Shown here: piece after piece, positions 44,701-56,098 of the stretch | How positions within the stretch are numbered: position 1 is the stretch's first letter | How the letters are laid out: the number at the start of each line of letters is the position of its first letter | DNA from: Yponomeuta sedellus | Taxonomy: Eukaryota > Arthropoda > Insecta > Lepidoptera > Yponomeutidae | Length of the DNA stretch: 64,000 nucleotides | Assembly (NCBI GenBank): GCA_934045075.1 | Contig: OW203727.1 | Coordinates: 18,226,861-18,290,860, forward strand | Direction: 5' to 3' | Position numbers and translations under genes: made by a program | The notes under the pieces: model-generated | The model's database searches: none | Seen by the model: the letters and a program-made list of their open reading frames with translations, nothing else | What the model was told of the DNA's origin: nothing

Positions 44701-47700
44701 GTTAGAATAGAATTTAATATTAGAACAAACCCAGTCTAAATACATCTTATTTTTCCAGTTAACATTATAATCGAAGTAGTGTGGATCAGAGAAATAACAA
44801 CCAAAGCTGATCTTATTATATGGCACATTGAAGATGTCTTGGATGGAATACACTTGACTAATAACAAAGATGAAAATGCTAAACACGTATCAGTGCTAAG
44901 AAATCGCATGAGAAATATTGTGAATCAGCACATTGATATGTTTCAGTAAGAGTACAAGTTTATTAATCAGATGGCAAGAAACTTTGTTTGGTGGAATGAA
45001 GACCGTGAAATTAAGCGATATTTTTTAATCTTCCGTAATACTAGCAGCCTTTACAACGTGTGATTGAAATAACGCAAAAGTTGAAACATGCGCTGGTTTG
45101 ACGATGTAACGGATTGCTGGAAGAGGCTGGATGACGATGGCCGATGACAGAAAAGAGTGGCGTTTTGTAGGAGACTCATATGCCGAGCAGTTGATGAATA
45201 CGGGCTGATTGATTGAAAGTTTGAAAACGCTTTCTTTAGCAAGCGTTATTTTCAAGGTTGTATGAAACAAAGCAAACATTTAACTGTCGAATCTTAAGAA
45301 AGGGTTTCAAGTTTTTTGTTATCTCAGTTGTAAGTGATTTAGATTGCGCTGTAAAGAACAAGCCTTCTATTATAAATAGATTAGACATGTTATTAAAACT
45401 TTCCTCTACTAAATTTTATTCACAAAATAGTTTAGTAGGAATTTCACATTCAACCTTATGAGGGTTGCGGGAGTGTTAGTACGAGTATCCTACTAAATTT
45501 TATTGTCATAGTCATTAATGTCTTAATTTCATTCACCTTTCCAGGTTGCGGGTAAAATTCGGCAAGTGGCTTCAGACTCTAAGAATCTATTAAAACGTTC
45601 ACGAAGCTATTTGTCATGCCACTAATTTTAACAGACTTTTCAGTTTATTGCTGTTTATCTATCCAGATTGATCGAGGACTTCTGCGGAGTATACAAGAAA
45701 CTACTTACCTACGCTATCGAACTGTACGCTCCTGTTGCTTGCTTTACTGCGTATTCATCAGTTGAGGTAGATCTGTTTTGGGTTACTGGTCTTGCATTTT
45801 TTTTATATAGTTGATATTCGTCCCACTGCAGTTCACAGGCCTTCCTCATAGCGAGAATAGGGGCTTAATTACCACACGTGGAGGCAATTTCAAGCGCTGA
45901 GGCATTTGAACACCTCCGTTACTAAGTTTTCCTCACGATGTTTTCCTTCGCCGTTAGCCAGTGGTACTGGTATTACTACTATAACTTCACAAATATACAT
46001 AACTTAGAAAATAATATCATTGGTACATTCCAGGATTCGGACCAACGACCTCCGGATTGAGAAGCCAGTGTCATACCGTTCCGCTACCACCGTTTTGCAT
46101 TGCCCATGCAAAATAGTTTTTTTTATTTTTATTATAAAACTTTTATAGGCGCCTTAGCCTGCCGAGTTACTATCACATTTGTGATCGTATGTACCAAACT
46201 GTGTTTAGTTAACCTACATTATGTAATGTTTATGAAAAATAAAGACTCTTTTTAAACAAAAATAATAATAATGCAAAATAGTGTGTTTTCTGCTTGTTCA
46301 ATCAAATAAACCTTGATTGTTTTAATTTCAGAAAATGGAAGCCGGGGAATTCTTTAACATAATGACGTTACTGTGCATCGCTGCTTTTATCATCGTGTTG
46401 ATACCTAGCTATCTGTGTACAACGCTTACATCTCAAGTAATTTTCTTTAATTGTAGGTAGATATATTTATAGTATCTAGCTGACCTTGCAAAAGATGTTT
46501 TGCAATACTATTTAGTCATAAATTATAAAAGTAAGTAGGCAAACTGATATTAAAAGGACAAGTTGACATGTGATTCGCTTAAGACGTTGAAGCTTCAATT
46601 GATACAAACTTGAACAGAACAATTACAGGAATAAGATTTAAAAGTAGTAACCGGTAAAAATAAGTTTTTTGCCTTTATATATCGTATATTCTTTTTAATG
46701 CACTAATCCGTGCTAAGGACAATTTTAAAAACCTATTTAGAGGCTAAAATTTCCACCTATGCCGGAATTTATTCGAACCTGCGACCTCTGGCTATTCGTG
46801 CCAGCGCTCTTCCAACTAAGTTCCCAAAAAAATATATCAAAGTGAAATTGATCGTGAAAAAGAAGCAAAATAATTTAGCACTTTTAATATGGCAGCCGAG
46901 AGTCTATGTACATTAAAAACATAGAGATAGATAGACTACCTCGTTGGCCTAGCCTTTAAGGCGCTTGGGTAACAAGAAAGAGGTCATGGGTTCGATTCCC
47001 ACTGATGGCCGCGGCACATTCATACAAGTGGCCTCAGTCTGGGTGTATTTTCATCATCATCGGCCTACGATTGTCCACTGCTGGACATAGGCCTCTCCCA
47101 TTGCACGCCACTGAGCACGGTCCTCGGCTACTCTCATCCAGCTCTTGCCAGCCGGCCTGCGAAGATCATCGCTCCACCGAGTCTGAGGACGTCCTACACT
47201 ACGAGTACGTATTTTTATGTTTGATTTAAAAGGTACAGAAAAAATTTCTCGTTTTTTGTGACCTTGGTGCACGTCTTCAGAAGATTGTTATTGGCTGATA
47301 TGAATATTGATTTGATTTAGAGGGTCATCATGCCAGATCTGACTGAAATCCAAGTGTCTCGAGCTGTCACTGTGATTCAAAATGGTCGAACTGTGGCATA
47401 TTTCGACACAGTACTTATCCGTCTGAGAGTAGATATTTAATCAATAACAACAACCGGAATACTTCATAGGCCACTTCAAATGAGTTTTCTGTAATTAAAA
47501 AGTAAAAAAAAACTGTATGGCGTCATTTAAGCGTACAGTGTTTTTTTTTAATTGCGTAAAAGTTGCCACTTTAAGATTTAGTGGCCAGCAACAATCAAAA
47601 ATCTAAGCAAAAAGTTTAACTCCACTTTAAAATGTTATTCCTATAATTGTTTCGAGCAGTATAATTTTAAAATCAAAATGAGTTATCGTTTTGTTTTAAA

Positions 47701-48910
47701 TAATCAATAGTTCGCAAACAAAGTACTTCATTGACAATCTATCTACAAGAGAGGATACGAGGACACATAACAAACAATGAGTGTAAGATAAATGCTTACA
47801 CTCATTGACAGCTGTTCTTGATCCTGTGTTTGACATTTTTTATTATATATTATAATATTATTAAAGTTAGATACTTTTTTTAAATATTAGGGTCTGCAGA
47901 TTTATGTACTAAATAAAACTATTATTTAGATAGATGGAAAACACTGTAAAGGAAGTTGTACAGATATGTCTTAACCTAAGAGTACAGACGGCGGCCTTAT
48001 CACTAAAAGTGAATTCTTCCAGACGACCTTTAGATATATTGCTGTTATCCTAAACTAGCTTTTAATTGAACCTGCCTATTACCTGTCATGATGATGTGTA
48101 CAAGAACATGATGTTTATTTCATTGGTAGTACTAATTCACCCTCGCATATTAAAGTGCTCGTGTCCTATTGGAGCCGAGTGATTGGAAACAATCACTTGG
48201 GTTAAACCACAACAGGCGCGGTCAGGGTGGATGACCATCCCGTGACTATCGCTAGTGGCATTTTTTCAGAGCTTTCCCGTGCTTCGCAAGGCACGTCGGG
48301 CCGTTGGTGCCGGCTGCCATGTATTGGCAGTCGTTAAGCCATGTCAGAGGCGTTATGGGCGGCCTGATAATTTCTGATAGTGAAGCCCGCCACTGTCTTA
48401 TAAATCTCCACCAACCCGGACTTGGCCCCCAGAGATGGAGATGACCTAACCTTCTGGCGGTCCAGGAAAAGACCCGTGACCCAGCAGTGGGGATATACAA
48501 GGGTTGATATCGATATTGAGTCGAATTAAGACTGACGATGTCAGTTTGAAGGTCGACGAGCTGTTTGCGGCGGGGTTTTGTTTTAAGCTATGTCAGTTGT
48601 GGTTTCTAAAGAAAGTTTTTTTTAAGGTGAATCAAATAAGCGAGATGTGTTGGAACGTTTCCTTTTGGAAAGCCAGTCGAGAGCTAAGACCCTACATCAT
48701 TCTAATTATGAAAAGATCCCAACATCGTCTACCACTCAGAGCTGCTGGCTTTCAAGAAATTTCTTTGGAAACCTTTTCACAGGTAGGTAAAATAAAACTG
48801 AAGCGATTTTACTTTAAACTTAAACAATAATTTCTAATATTTAACTTTTGTTTCAGAAAGTGACAACCGCCTATTCAATGTTTAACATGTTGAGACAATT
48901 TAAAAAGTAG
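41786..48910 (+). CDS. Odorant receptor (7tm_6 family), 8 exons, 452 aa
   Basis: Insect odorant receptor, the ligand-binding subunit that pairs with Orco in the dendrite membrane of olfactory neurons. Exons are 41786-42024, 43208-43456, 44107-44375, 44759-44945, 45667-45766, 46332-46436, 48627-48782 and 48857-48910. All introns are GT-AG and phases agree throughout, ending in TAG. Hydrophobic segments lie in exons 2, 3, 5 and 6. Family landmarks include LLFPLWSPVFDF, DSPYYE, the penultimate exon LIMKRSQHRLPLRAAGFQE with SLETF, and the last exon TAYSMFNMLRQ. The first ATG is at 41786, 12 nt into the open frame; an internal ATG at 41828 is an alternative. A length of 452 is slightly long for the family. 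No frame lesion seen, so it is probably functional. The last two exons share Or features more than gustatory receptor ones. AATAAA at 49084 may end the transcript. Confidence 0.92.
42105..42181 (+). mobile_element. RTE-like 3' end fragment in OR intron 1
   Basis: GGCGCTCATTAGGGGAGGGC ... GAAGAAGAAGAGG tail. Confidence 0.7.
42270..42640 (+). repeat. tRNA-like family A with inverted flank, in OR intron 1
   Basis: 42270-42380 is a palindrome of the downstream flank (GCACTAACCCGTGCTAAGGA against its complement); a full unit with core 42551-42622 follows. Confidence 0.78.
42816..43085 (-). mobile_element. 5S-derived SINE in OR intron 1
   Basis: Complement of the family from the GTTGATAACG-type tail to the GACCGTCCCGAGACTACCGC head, with a partial internal duplication at 42940-43000. 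Confidence 0.75.
43630..43700 (-). mobile_element. Non-LTR 3' tail in OR intron 2
   Basis: Complement of the GTTCATTAAGCCGCAGTATC ... TTTCATTTCA tail. Confidence 0.6.
45810..46085 (-). mobile_element. Dispersed repeat plus SINE-like B box in OR intron 5
   Basis: GTTCACAGGCCTTCC through GTTAGCCAGTGGTACTGG, then CCAGGATTCGGACC, a diverged pol III B box. Confidence 0.5.
46690..47200. repeat. Repeats in OR intron 6
   Basis: 46690-46822 is a tRNA-like family A fragment (minus). 46945-47040 is a tRNA-derived SINE head (CTCGTTGGCCTAGCCT, GGGTTCGATTCCC). 47052-47200 is an RTE-like 3' end on the minus strand (RPQTRWSDDLRR, SWMRVAEDRAQW, AYVQQW). Confidence 0.7.
47935..48040 (-). mobile_element. Dispersed repeat in OR intron 6
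   Basis: ACAGACGGCGGCCTTATCAC block, also at 21395-21440 and, diverged, at 22570-22620. Class unknown. Confidence 0.5.
48160..48515 (+). mobile_element. 5S-derived SINE in OR intron 6
   Basis: Full-length copy about 110 bp upstream of OR exon 7, ending GGGTTGATATCGATATTG. Confidence 0.8.
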
Positions 48911-49089
48911 TTTTAAAGTAGTTTCAACTTCAAATCTACTTCAAACTTTACTTACTAGTAACTTTCACATTGGTTATCATGGCTGTACTTTAAAATTAAT
49001 TTTATTATCACCTAGTACTAATTTTATTCATAAATATTGATACATTTATTGCACTTAAATTTTAAAAACGAAATGTGATTTCAAATAAA

Positions 49090-50021
49090 TAAATGCTGCA
49101 CTCTTAAAGTCAAAAGAATTTTCTGCCAGTCAACCGCAGGAGGTAGAAGAAAGAGTTAGAGGGCGTGAAAAAAAAAGGTGAGAAAAAATAAAAAGGGGAA
49201 ATTAATAAAAATTGCCAACAAACTGCAATTTTCTTCTGTGGTTTGGCGAGTAATTTATAAAATTTAAAATTCTTTGATACAAACGTAAGTCAATTAACGT
49301 AAAGAAAATAAAACATGTGATTTTAGATAAATGTGGCATCATCGTGGCTGAAATACGTCTTTTGAAACACAAATCTAGGCACTATGAAACATTTAAATAT
49401 TAGTTAAAAACAGCTGAAATTTAGTCGTTTTATAGAGCGTTTTATCGTGGAATTAAAAACTTGAGGAAATGAAAAAAAAAGTGTAAAAGCAAACAAATAA
49501 ACTATAAATATCATGGTCAACATGGTATTTTTCTTCTACATCCCATAAAGATTAAATATTACTCAGTATGACTCTATTCTGTTTGCTTTGGTGAATTTAA
49601 ATAAGAAATATTATTAAAAAACATTATCTCTGCACACAATCATAAACTGTCTGTTAGCTCAATATTAATTTGTTTAATTTACCGTCCAAACACGATTGCC
49701 CCGTCACAAACAGAAAACAACTCGCATTTCGATTTTTGTCACGTAAAAGTGGCACCCGACGTTTGGGCCACACCAGCACGTCGATGGAATGCACGGACTC
49801 GCCAGGGGATTCAACTTTTGTCTTTATTGAAAAAGACATAAGGCTGAAATCGATACTGCTAGGCGGAGTTTGGCACGTGGCTTACAGTCCGTGTGTGGCG
49901 AACAATCTAAAGCAATTACTTCCTCCAGATGTAATCTTCGTATTTTAAGTTTATTTTTGTTCTTACCCGTCTGCAAAAGCGAAGCGGGGTTATGTTTTTG
50001 TCGCATTTATATATTGTGTCG
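49090..50021. other. Intergenic
   Basis: No gene recognised. 49670-49960 is open in two frames but neither has a known domain. Confidence 0.4.
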
Positions 50022-50375
50022 TTATCAACCCTTTTATGTCCCCACTGCTAGGGCACGGGTCTCTTCCTGCATCGCAGGAAGGTTAGGCCTTACTCCACCA
50101 CGGGGGTCAAGTCCGGGTTGGTGGAGGATTGTAAGACAGTGGCGAGCCTTACTGTCAGAAGTTATCAAGCCGCCCATAAGGCCTCTGACATGGCTTAACG
50201 ACTGCCATTACATGACAGCCGGCACCAACGGCTTAACGTGCATCGCGAAGCACGGAAGCGCTCGGAAAAATGCCCCTAGCGGTAGTCACGGGACGCTCAC
50301 CCATCCTGACCATGCCTGTTGTTGCTTAACCAAGTAATTGATTCTAATCACTCGGTTCGCGTAGGCCATGAGCGC
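50022..50375 (-). mobile_element. 5S-derived SINE
   Basis: Full-length minus-strand copy from CAACCCTTTTATGTCCCCAC to the CGCGTAGGCCATGAGCGCTT head. Confidence 0.8.
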
Positions 50376-50699
50376 TTCTTTATATGTGTGATGTTTCTTT
50401 ATGGCCACACGGACCCAGGGGCCGGACCAATTTAGACTAATGACGTGTCTATTTAGGCTTGATGTTTCCGCACTTAGCCTGTGGGGTAGCAAGCGCTGCA
50501 CACAAAACATGTCACACGTTCAGGTTTGCTCACGAGGTTTTACTTACGAAAGATTTGTTACCAGATTATATACTATAGATCAAGCTTCACCTTGATATTA
50601 TTATGTGCAATGTTACTTATCAGTTGTGAATGCAATAAATAAAATTAAATATTACTTCTAAAAACACGCAAATGTACGTAAAGAGTACGTACTTATATA

Positions 50700-50946
50700 C
50701 AGTCTATTTATTCTTACTTGTCCAATTTAGTAAACAAAATTCTAACCTTAAAATTGAGATTAGATGCCTAAACTAGACATTTTCTCGCAAATTCACGAAC
50801 TATGTTTATAAAATTGGCAGCGTGTTATCTAAAAGAGTGTTCCAAGTTACTTCATTTATGGAAATATGGCAGTTTAGAACTAAACAGTTACAGTTTACGG
50901 GTAGAATGTTGTTTACTAAATTGGACAAGTAAGAATAAATAGACTG
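50700..50946. mobile_element. Mariner-type MITE
   Basis: 247 bp, TIR CAGTCTATTTATTCTTACTT at both ends, TA target duplication (50698-50699, 50947-50948). Orientation is opposite to the 32911 copy. Confidence 0.85.
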
Positions 50947-50951
50947 TACTT

Positions 50952-51125
50952 ACGACGACCTCTGTGGCGTAGCGGTAGCGCATCTACCTACTATGCAAGA
51001 AGTCCTGGGTTCGAATCCCGGCTGGAAACAAAAAAAAAACCCCAGGTCTTGGATGTTTACATGTTTGTGATGTCGTTGTTTCTGGTTCCCACGACACAGG
51101 TTATCCTAGTGTGGGGCCAGAAGCA
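50952..51125 (+). mobile_element. tRNA-derived SINE
   Basis: GACCTCTGTGGCGTAGCGGT, GGGTTCGAATCCCGGC, A-run, then GATGTTTACATGTTTGTGA to GTTATCCTAGTGTGGGGCCA. Begins 5 bp after the MITE. Confidence 0.8.
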
Positions 51126-51364
51126 AAGGCGAGTGTCAAATTAGGAAGTCATGAAAAAAATATACAAAATGGCGGACATCAGCCGTCATATTACTAGTAA
51201 AAATCCACTGGAAAAAAAAACTTACTTCTAAACAAAAAAATCTAACGCTAAATAGTGTTAAAAAATTGACCAATTTTGCATCATATTCTTTTCGGATGTT
51301 AGCACATACCTTATAGTCTGTAAAATATAGCTTGAGCTCCACGACAGCCGTCACACTGACAGGG

Positions 51365-51930
51365 CTAGGGTTGGGACGATGTCTTTGAAACTGCATGGTT
51401 GCCATTAAGCCATGTCACATCGAGAAAAACAACTTGGTCCCAGTTTGCAATATTTTTTATTTTGCGCAAAAAATCTATACGAGTATCCGTCCGCTCTATT
51501 ACAAATTTCCTTTTAACGCTCTTTTTATATGAAAACCCAATGTTTCTTAGAATTTTAGCCGAAGATGGTGAGGTGAATTTAAACAAATTTGCATCTTTAG
51601 GAAACGCTTTAAATTTTCTTAATGTGGGTTATTTTTCTTTTGATTATTAAGCATAATATGGTCACGGACTGCGGCGGCGCGTCAAAACTATCAATCTTCG
51701 TGACGGGAGAAGTTTTTTTCTCTTTTTATTTCGCAATGAGTTTTTTAATCCCTTCTTCTTCAGGCATCTCACTTGATGACTCTCCGTACTTTTTTTTGCT
51801 AATACGATCCACCGTGGATCGTCCAATATCAAGATCATCCACAATTCTGTCACACACTCGCTCTAATGGCAGAAGCGGACCGACTTTTTGGTTTTCGCGC
51901 ATGAAATATTCGCGGAAACGAATCACACTC
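51365..51930 (-). pseudogene. DDE transposase remnant (Tc1/IS630-like)
   Basis: Minus-strand fragments in N-to-C order: a helix-turn-helix region (FREYFMRENQ, DIGRSTVDRISKK, 51926-51726) and, after lesions, RNIGFSYKKS, DFLRKIK and VVFLDVTWLNGNHAVSK (51586-51365). The last resembles the second catalytic motif (FLDETW-N-NHT) of DDE transposases with the usual Glu replaced by Val. Frames are broken and the rest of the catalytic core is missing. Confidence 0.65.
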
Positions 51931-51954
51931 TCGATTCAAACTCACGGCAGTAGT

Positions 51955-52046
51955 ATAGTATTGGGAACTCTAGGACACTTTTCCGTCGTGAGAGGCTCAC
52001 TGCGTTCGCCGTCACTCCTTCAAAGTGTCCTAGAGTTCCCAATTAC
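51955..52046. repeat. Mini foldback
   Basis: ATTGGGAACTCTAGGACACT and its exact complement AGTGTCCTAGAGTTCCCAAT enclose about 45 bp, directly upstream of the transposase remnant. Confidence 0.8.
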
Positions 52047-52110
52047 TATTGTGGGAAATATGCAATCGAACCATTTCATTACTTTTTATCTAAGACCTGA
52101 TTAAACTTTA

Positions 52111-52735
52111 AGGAATATTAGACTAAAAAACAACTTACTGAAACTGGATACTGGGTTTTCTCGCAACACTAATAACATACTCGGTTGGCACTTTACACAA
52201 AGCATTATGGTAAATTATTAACTCTCGAGTATACATTATAAGCGTTCAATATATTGTGTTTAGAAGGTACTTAATTTACGAATGGAAATTTATAGTTTCG
52301 TTGTCACCGTAGGTATCCACTAAAATTTCCTCAAAAACTTAGTTTAAGACATAATATCTGGAGTAATTTTGATTTAGTTATCACCGCTAAGGTTTCCACC
52401 AAAATTAATCCGAGCTCCTCACAGAATCGACCGCTTATACTGGGCTCAAATGAAGAGTGAATCTAAGTTGAAAGTCTGCATTTCCGCACAAAGAGAGTTC
52501 ATACAACGATTACGACAACTACCAAAGCAAACGTCACTCACCACACAGACCTTACATACGTCAACATTCAAACATTGGTAATGTGTAGTAGTGATGAGAA
52601 TTTGCAAGCGCAGCACGAGCACAGGTGAGGATTGTTTGTTAGCCGGCTATCGCATTGCACGGTTTCGCGATAAAATGCAAACTAATCAAAACACATTAAT
52701 CTTCTTGTGCGACTGAGAACAACACAAATACCGTT
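52111..52735. other. Intergenic
   Basis: Nothing recognised. Confidence 0.4.
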
Positions 52736-52739
52736 GACT

Positions 52740-52925
52740 GCCTGGATGGTCTAGCGGTATCAAGTTAGACTACCAAACCAGAGGTCGTAGGTTAGATTCC
52801 TATCGGAGGCCGTCATACTTTCATTTGTACAAATGATCTCAGTCTGGGTGTTTTTCCATGTTTATCCTTGTCTGGTTACCATAGCACAGGGTATCCTAGT
52901 TTGGGACCAGATCAAGTGATTGTGA
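52740..52925 (+). mobile_element. tRNA-derived SINE
   Basis: GCCTGGATGGTCTAGCGGTA head, TAGGTTAGATTCCTA arm, then ATGATCTCAGTCTGGGTG and the GGTATCCTAGTTTGGGACCA tail. Confidence 0.7.
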
Positions 52926-54296
52926 TGTGTGAAAGTTATTATTACTATTCCTTAACATTTGAAGCATTAGGGTTTATGACGCAATAGTTCATTATTACTT
53001 GTTAGTGATTGTAGTGCTCTATGGTACTGTGGTGTGGTGATGTGACTTTTCGCTGACTCGCACATATGGGCAGTTCTCGATAAATACGGTATAAATCGTC
53101 TCGTATATCATGTTAGGACCTGTAGATGTGCGAAGCGCTGATTAATTGCTGATGAAAATGTCTAGTCCGGAGGGCCAGGTGGTCCAGAATTAAAGTATAC
53201 CTAGGGCTGTCACAGTTACATAATAACTTTCAGTATAAGCAAAGTTTATTTTCTATCATCACGTTATTTATTATTAAAGATACCTACCAGTTTTAATAAG
53301 CTATTTATTAGTATGACTACGTATATTGTCTATCTATTCTACTACAGGCTAATATTATACGTTTACTCAAATATGTAATTATAGGATAGAAATGGGTTGG
53401 AATGAAAATATTAAAATCGATTTCCACAACCAGACGTGACAAAGGGTCAAGAACGAACTTGTCATAACCTGATTCCGATTTCATGTTTTTAGTACTTCAT
53501 GGCTATCTTACAGGGCCGCGTTTCATACATAATACTAGAATTTATAGTTTATGTACCTACAATTCGATGTAGGTACATTGCGTAGTCGAATCTTCATACT
53601 GGTTAATCTGTGAGATAATCGCTATGCAATGTATTTTCGAATCGAATTTTCATAGTAAACCATGATTATTATAGTTCTATAAAACAGGCGTTAGTCGTTT
53701 AGTTATACTACTAAAATACTATAGTCATACTACTAAAAGACTAATATGTGTGCTTAACTTCCACATATATGTTAGGCAGATGTCCACCGGTCTGTTTATA
53801 AGTGTTCTCTGGTGGTCTTCAGATTCTGATAAGGGCCTGCTGAATCAGAATTTTTGCGGAGTTCTTGTGTGTGGGTAGAATCTGTGAAAGTTGTCTAGGG
53901 CTGTCACATTTGTGTACATATTTATTTTCCAATTCCCGTTGTGTACAAAGTCTCTTTTCACTCAGTCATATCAATGCTTCAAATGCTTCTTCTTTTAAAC
54001 AGGGTTAGACATGATTTAGTGAAACGTTGTTTTTTCTAAAACTTAGCTTAACAGCAACTTAGTACTGAGATTGCTTTATGTTAAGTATAGATTACGATTC
54101 ATACTTTGTTCCGATTTCCCAATTTAAAGAACAGCAACGTAAGGATAATATTTAAAATTGTAACTATCACCTACAAATATTTATGATGCTTGAGTAAGCA
54201 TTGTATTTTTTAAGGCAACTGTAAAATTCTATTGAACACATTTGTGCGCTTGGTTTTATTAAATAATATTTTTTACCATGTGAGTTTGACAGCCCT
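52926..54296. other. Intergenic with AGGGCTGTCA repeats
   Basis: AGGGCTGTCA occurs at 53203-53212 and 53897-53906 and inverted at 54287-54296. This gives a possible 400-bp TIR element (53897-54296) just before the Maverick genes. Otherwise no gene seen. Confidence 0.4.
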
Positions 54297-54380
54297 GACT
54301 GATATCATGTTCCGACTTGTTTCCATGTGTAAAGTTGAATATGTGTAGGTAAAATATTGAAACGAAAGCATTTTCTCGCC

Positions 54381-54424
54381 TATAAAACGTGGTGCATTTG
54401 TTTGATCAATTATATTCAGCTTCA
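54381..54424 (+). promoter_or_regulatory. Core promoter of first Maverick gene
   Basis: TATAAAA at 54381-54387 is followed 31-37 nt downstream by TATTCAGC and TTCAGTA, both good arthropod initiators, and 53-60 nt later by the donor that splits the start codon. Spacing fits a TATA/Inr promoter. Confidence 0.6.
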
Positions 54425-54475
54425 GTAACATCAAGAGATCAACACTCCAGAAGTAATCCAGATCTACATACAAAA

Positions 54476-56001
54476 ATGTGAGTAAGTAACCTTCTTTTTT
54501 TTATATTTTGTTTCCAAATTGGGACCTCGCTACGGACCTGGCCTTTGGCCCGCCGGCTGGTGACAATGAGGACTTCATTATCTTGGCTTCTAATGACTTG
54601 GAACACCAAGTCCTCGTCCGACGTGATGTTCCACTGTGGGGTGGTCCGGTGGTGACTTGGTGTATCTCGTGTCAATCTTACAATTTTGCCCCTTGTATTG
54701 TAGCTATTATACACTGTTAATTATGTACTTGTCATTTCTCAGAGTTAATCCAGTAATTAAAGTTTCCTCTCCCATTTCATTACACTTCACCGACTATGCG
54801 TATTCAAGCTGACTTTGTTTTCTTATTGCGGTTTTTCCTCAGGTCGGACTCAGAGGTTGAATCGATATACACTGAGCAGCCGCGTGAAAAGAAGCAACGT
54901 ACTGCACCTGCACCTGTGCCTAAGCGCCGAACAACCGCTGCAGCGGAAAATTCAAAGTACGTGAGTCGTTTTTTTTATGGGTCATTTTTATATAGGTCTC
55001 ACTGCAGGGCAAAAGCCTTCTCTCTGAGAGAGACTGCGTGGCTTTCTTTGCAAGCGTGCTCACTTCCGTGTTGTTTTTATGGTAGTTTATTTTTTCAACG
55101 TGTTTTCCTACCAATCTAAAACCCGATTTACACTTCAATAAGTACAGTGGTGAGTTAACTTGCATCGTCGTCGAGTTAAGTTGCTTTTGTCGTTCAAACG
55201 CCGTTCAAACTGCAAACGCGACTTAACTCGCCGACGATGCAAGTTAACTCACTACTGTACTTATTTAAGTGTGAATCGGGATCAAGGTAGACATGGCAGC
55301 AACTGAATAATGATTCAATTATTCATCCAGTCGACCTATTAGTCAGACTGCTTCTTCTAGCCCTACTTTCATTGTCAATATTGAATAATTGCGTTACAAT
55401 TGAATGAGTTCATATTTTCTCCAATTGTACCAATTATAAAGGTATGGTTTAAGGTATGGTATTTAGTATTGTAAGTAGTGGTATATTATTCAGCGAGAGC
55501 GTGACACGATAACCAACACACTGTCTTATTTAATGTTGACATTAAAACTAAGGGCTATAATATGTTACATCTAACTACAGTTCATGTAGCATTGAAGTCA
55601 TTTTTTGTTTTTTTCTTGCATGCAGGTCTAAAAAGAAGGTGGTGAAGGGGCGTAAGACCAGCGAGTTCGACCTATTCGGGGTGCTCTCGGATGACGACGA
55701 TGACGTGTTGGCAACTGCATCTCATCACTCCGTCACATCCTCGCTCACCACAAAGGTCGCTGACGGCTCTCTGCGACGGACTGCACCTCTAGAGGGGGAG
55801 TACTTTGTGGAAGTAAAGGTGTATCTCACGCGGGACGCTAAGCAGCAGGACCACTGGAAGAAGGCCCAGTTCCTGCTGAAAGCGCAGCTCGACCGTGGGA
55901 CACCTGCGTGGGACCAGCTCCAGGGCTTCATCCGACGCGTGAAACCGCTGTTTAAAGACTCCGAACCCACATTTTATGGTGACGCAGTTAAATATAAGTA
56001 A
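54476..56001 (+). CDS. Small spliced Maverick protein, unknown function (163 aa)
   Basis: I do not recognise the family. Exon 1 supplies only AT of the start codon (ends 54477, donor GTGAGT). Exon 2 is 54843-54956 (donor GTACGT) and exon 3 is 55626-56001. Phases agree and other donor choices hit stops at once. The N-terminus is MSDSEVESIY, then a basic Pro/Ala stretch (KKQR, VPKRRTT, SKKK) that looks like a nuclear localisation signal. An acidic run LSDDDDD follows, then a more globular C-terminal half (EGEYFVEVKVYLTRD, WKKAQFLLKAQL). It precedes PolB on the same strand and probably acts in the nucleus. The last exon is duplicated downstream. Confidence 0.7.
55121..55280. repeat. Foldback MITE in intron 2 of the small Maverick gene
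   Basis: Arms of about 68 bp (CCCGATTTACACTTCAATAA... and complement ...TTAAGTGTGAATCGGG) around about 24 bp. It lies wholly in the intron, so it need not break the gene. Confidence 0.82.
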
Positions 56002-56098
56002 ATCGTCGCTGTAAAATGCCTGTTAGGTGTTTTACTATTGTATTATTATGGGTCATAGGTTAGATTAGGTTTTAATTAAAGGCGGGTGGTGTCCGTCT

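Noticed and set aside
49654..49948. Possible exon in open frames on both strands
   Set aside because: No domain, no convincing splice sites tied to a neighbouring gene.
51622..52104. 160-codon plus-strand frame
   Set aside because: It is the opposite strand of the transposase remnant and the foldback.
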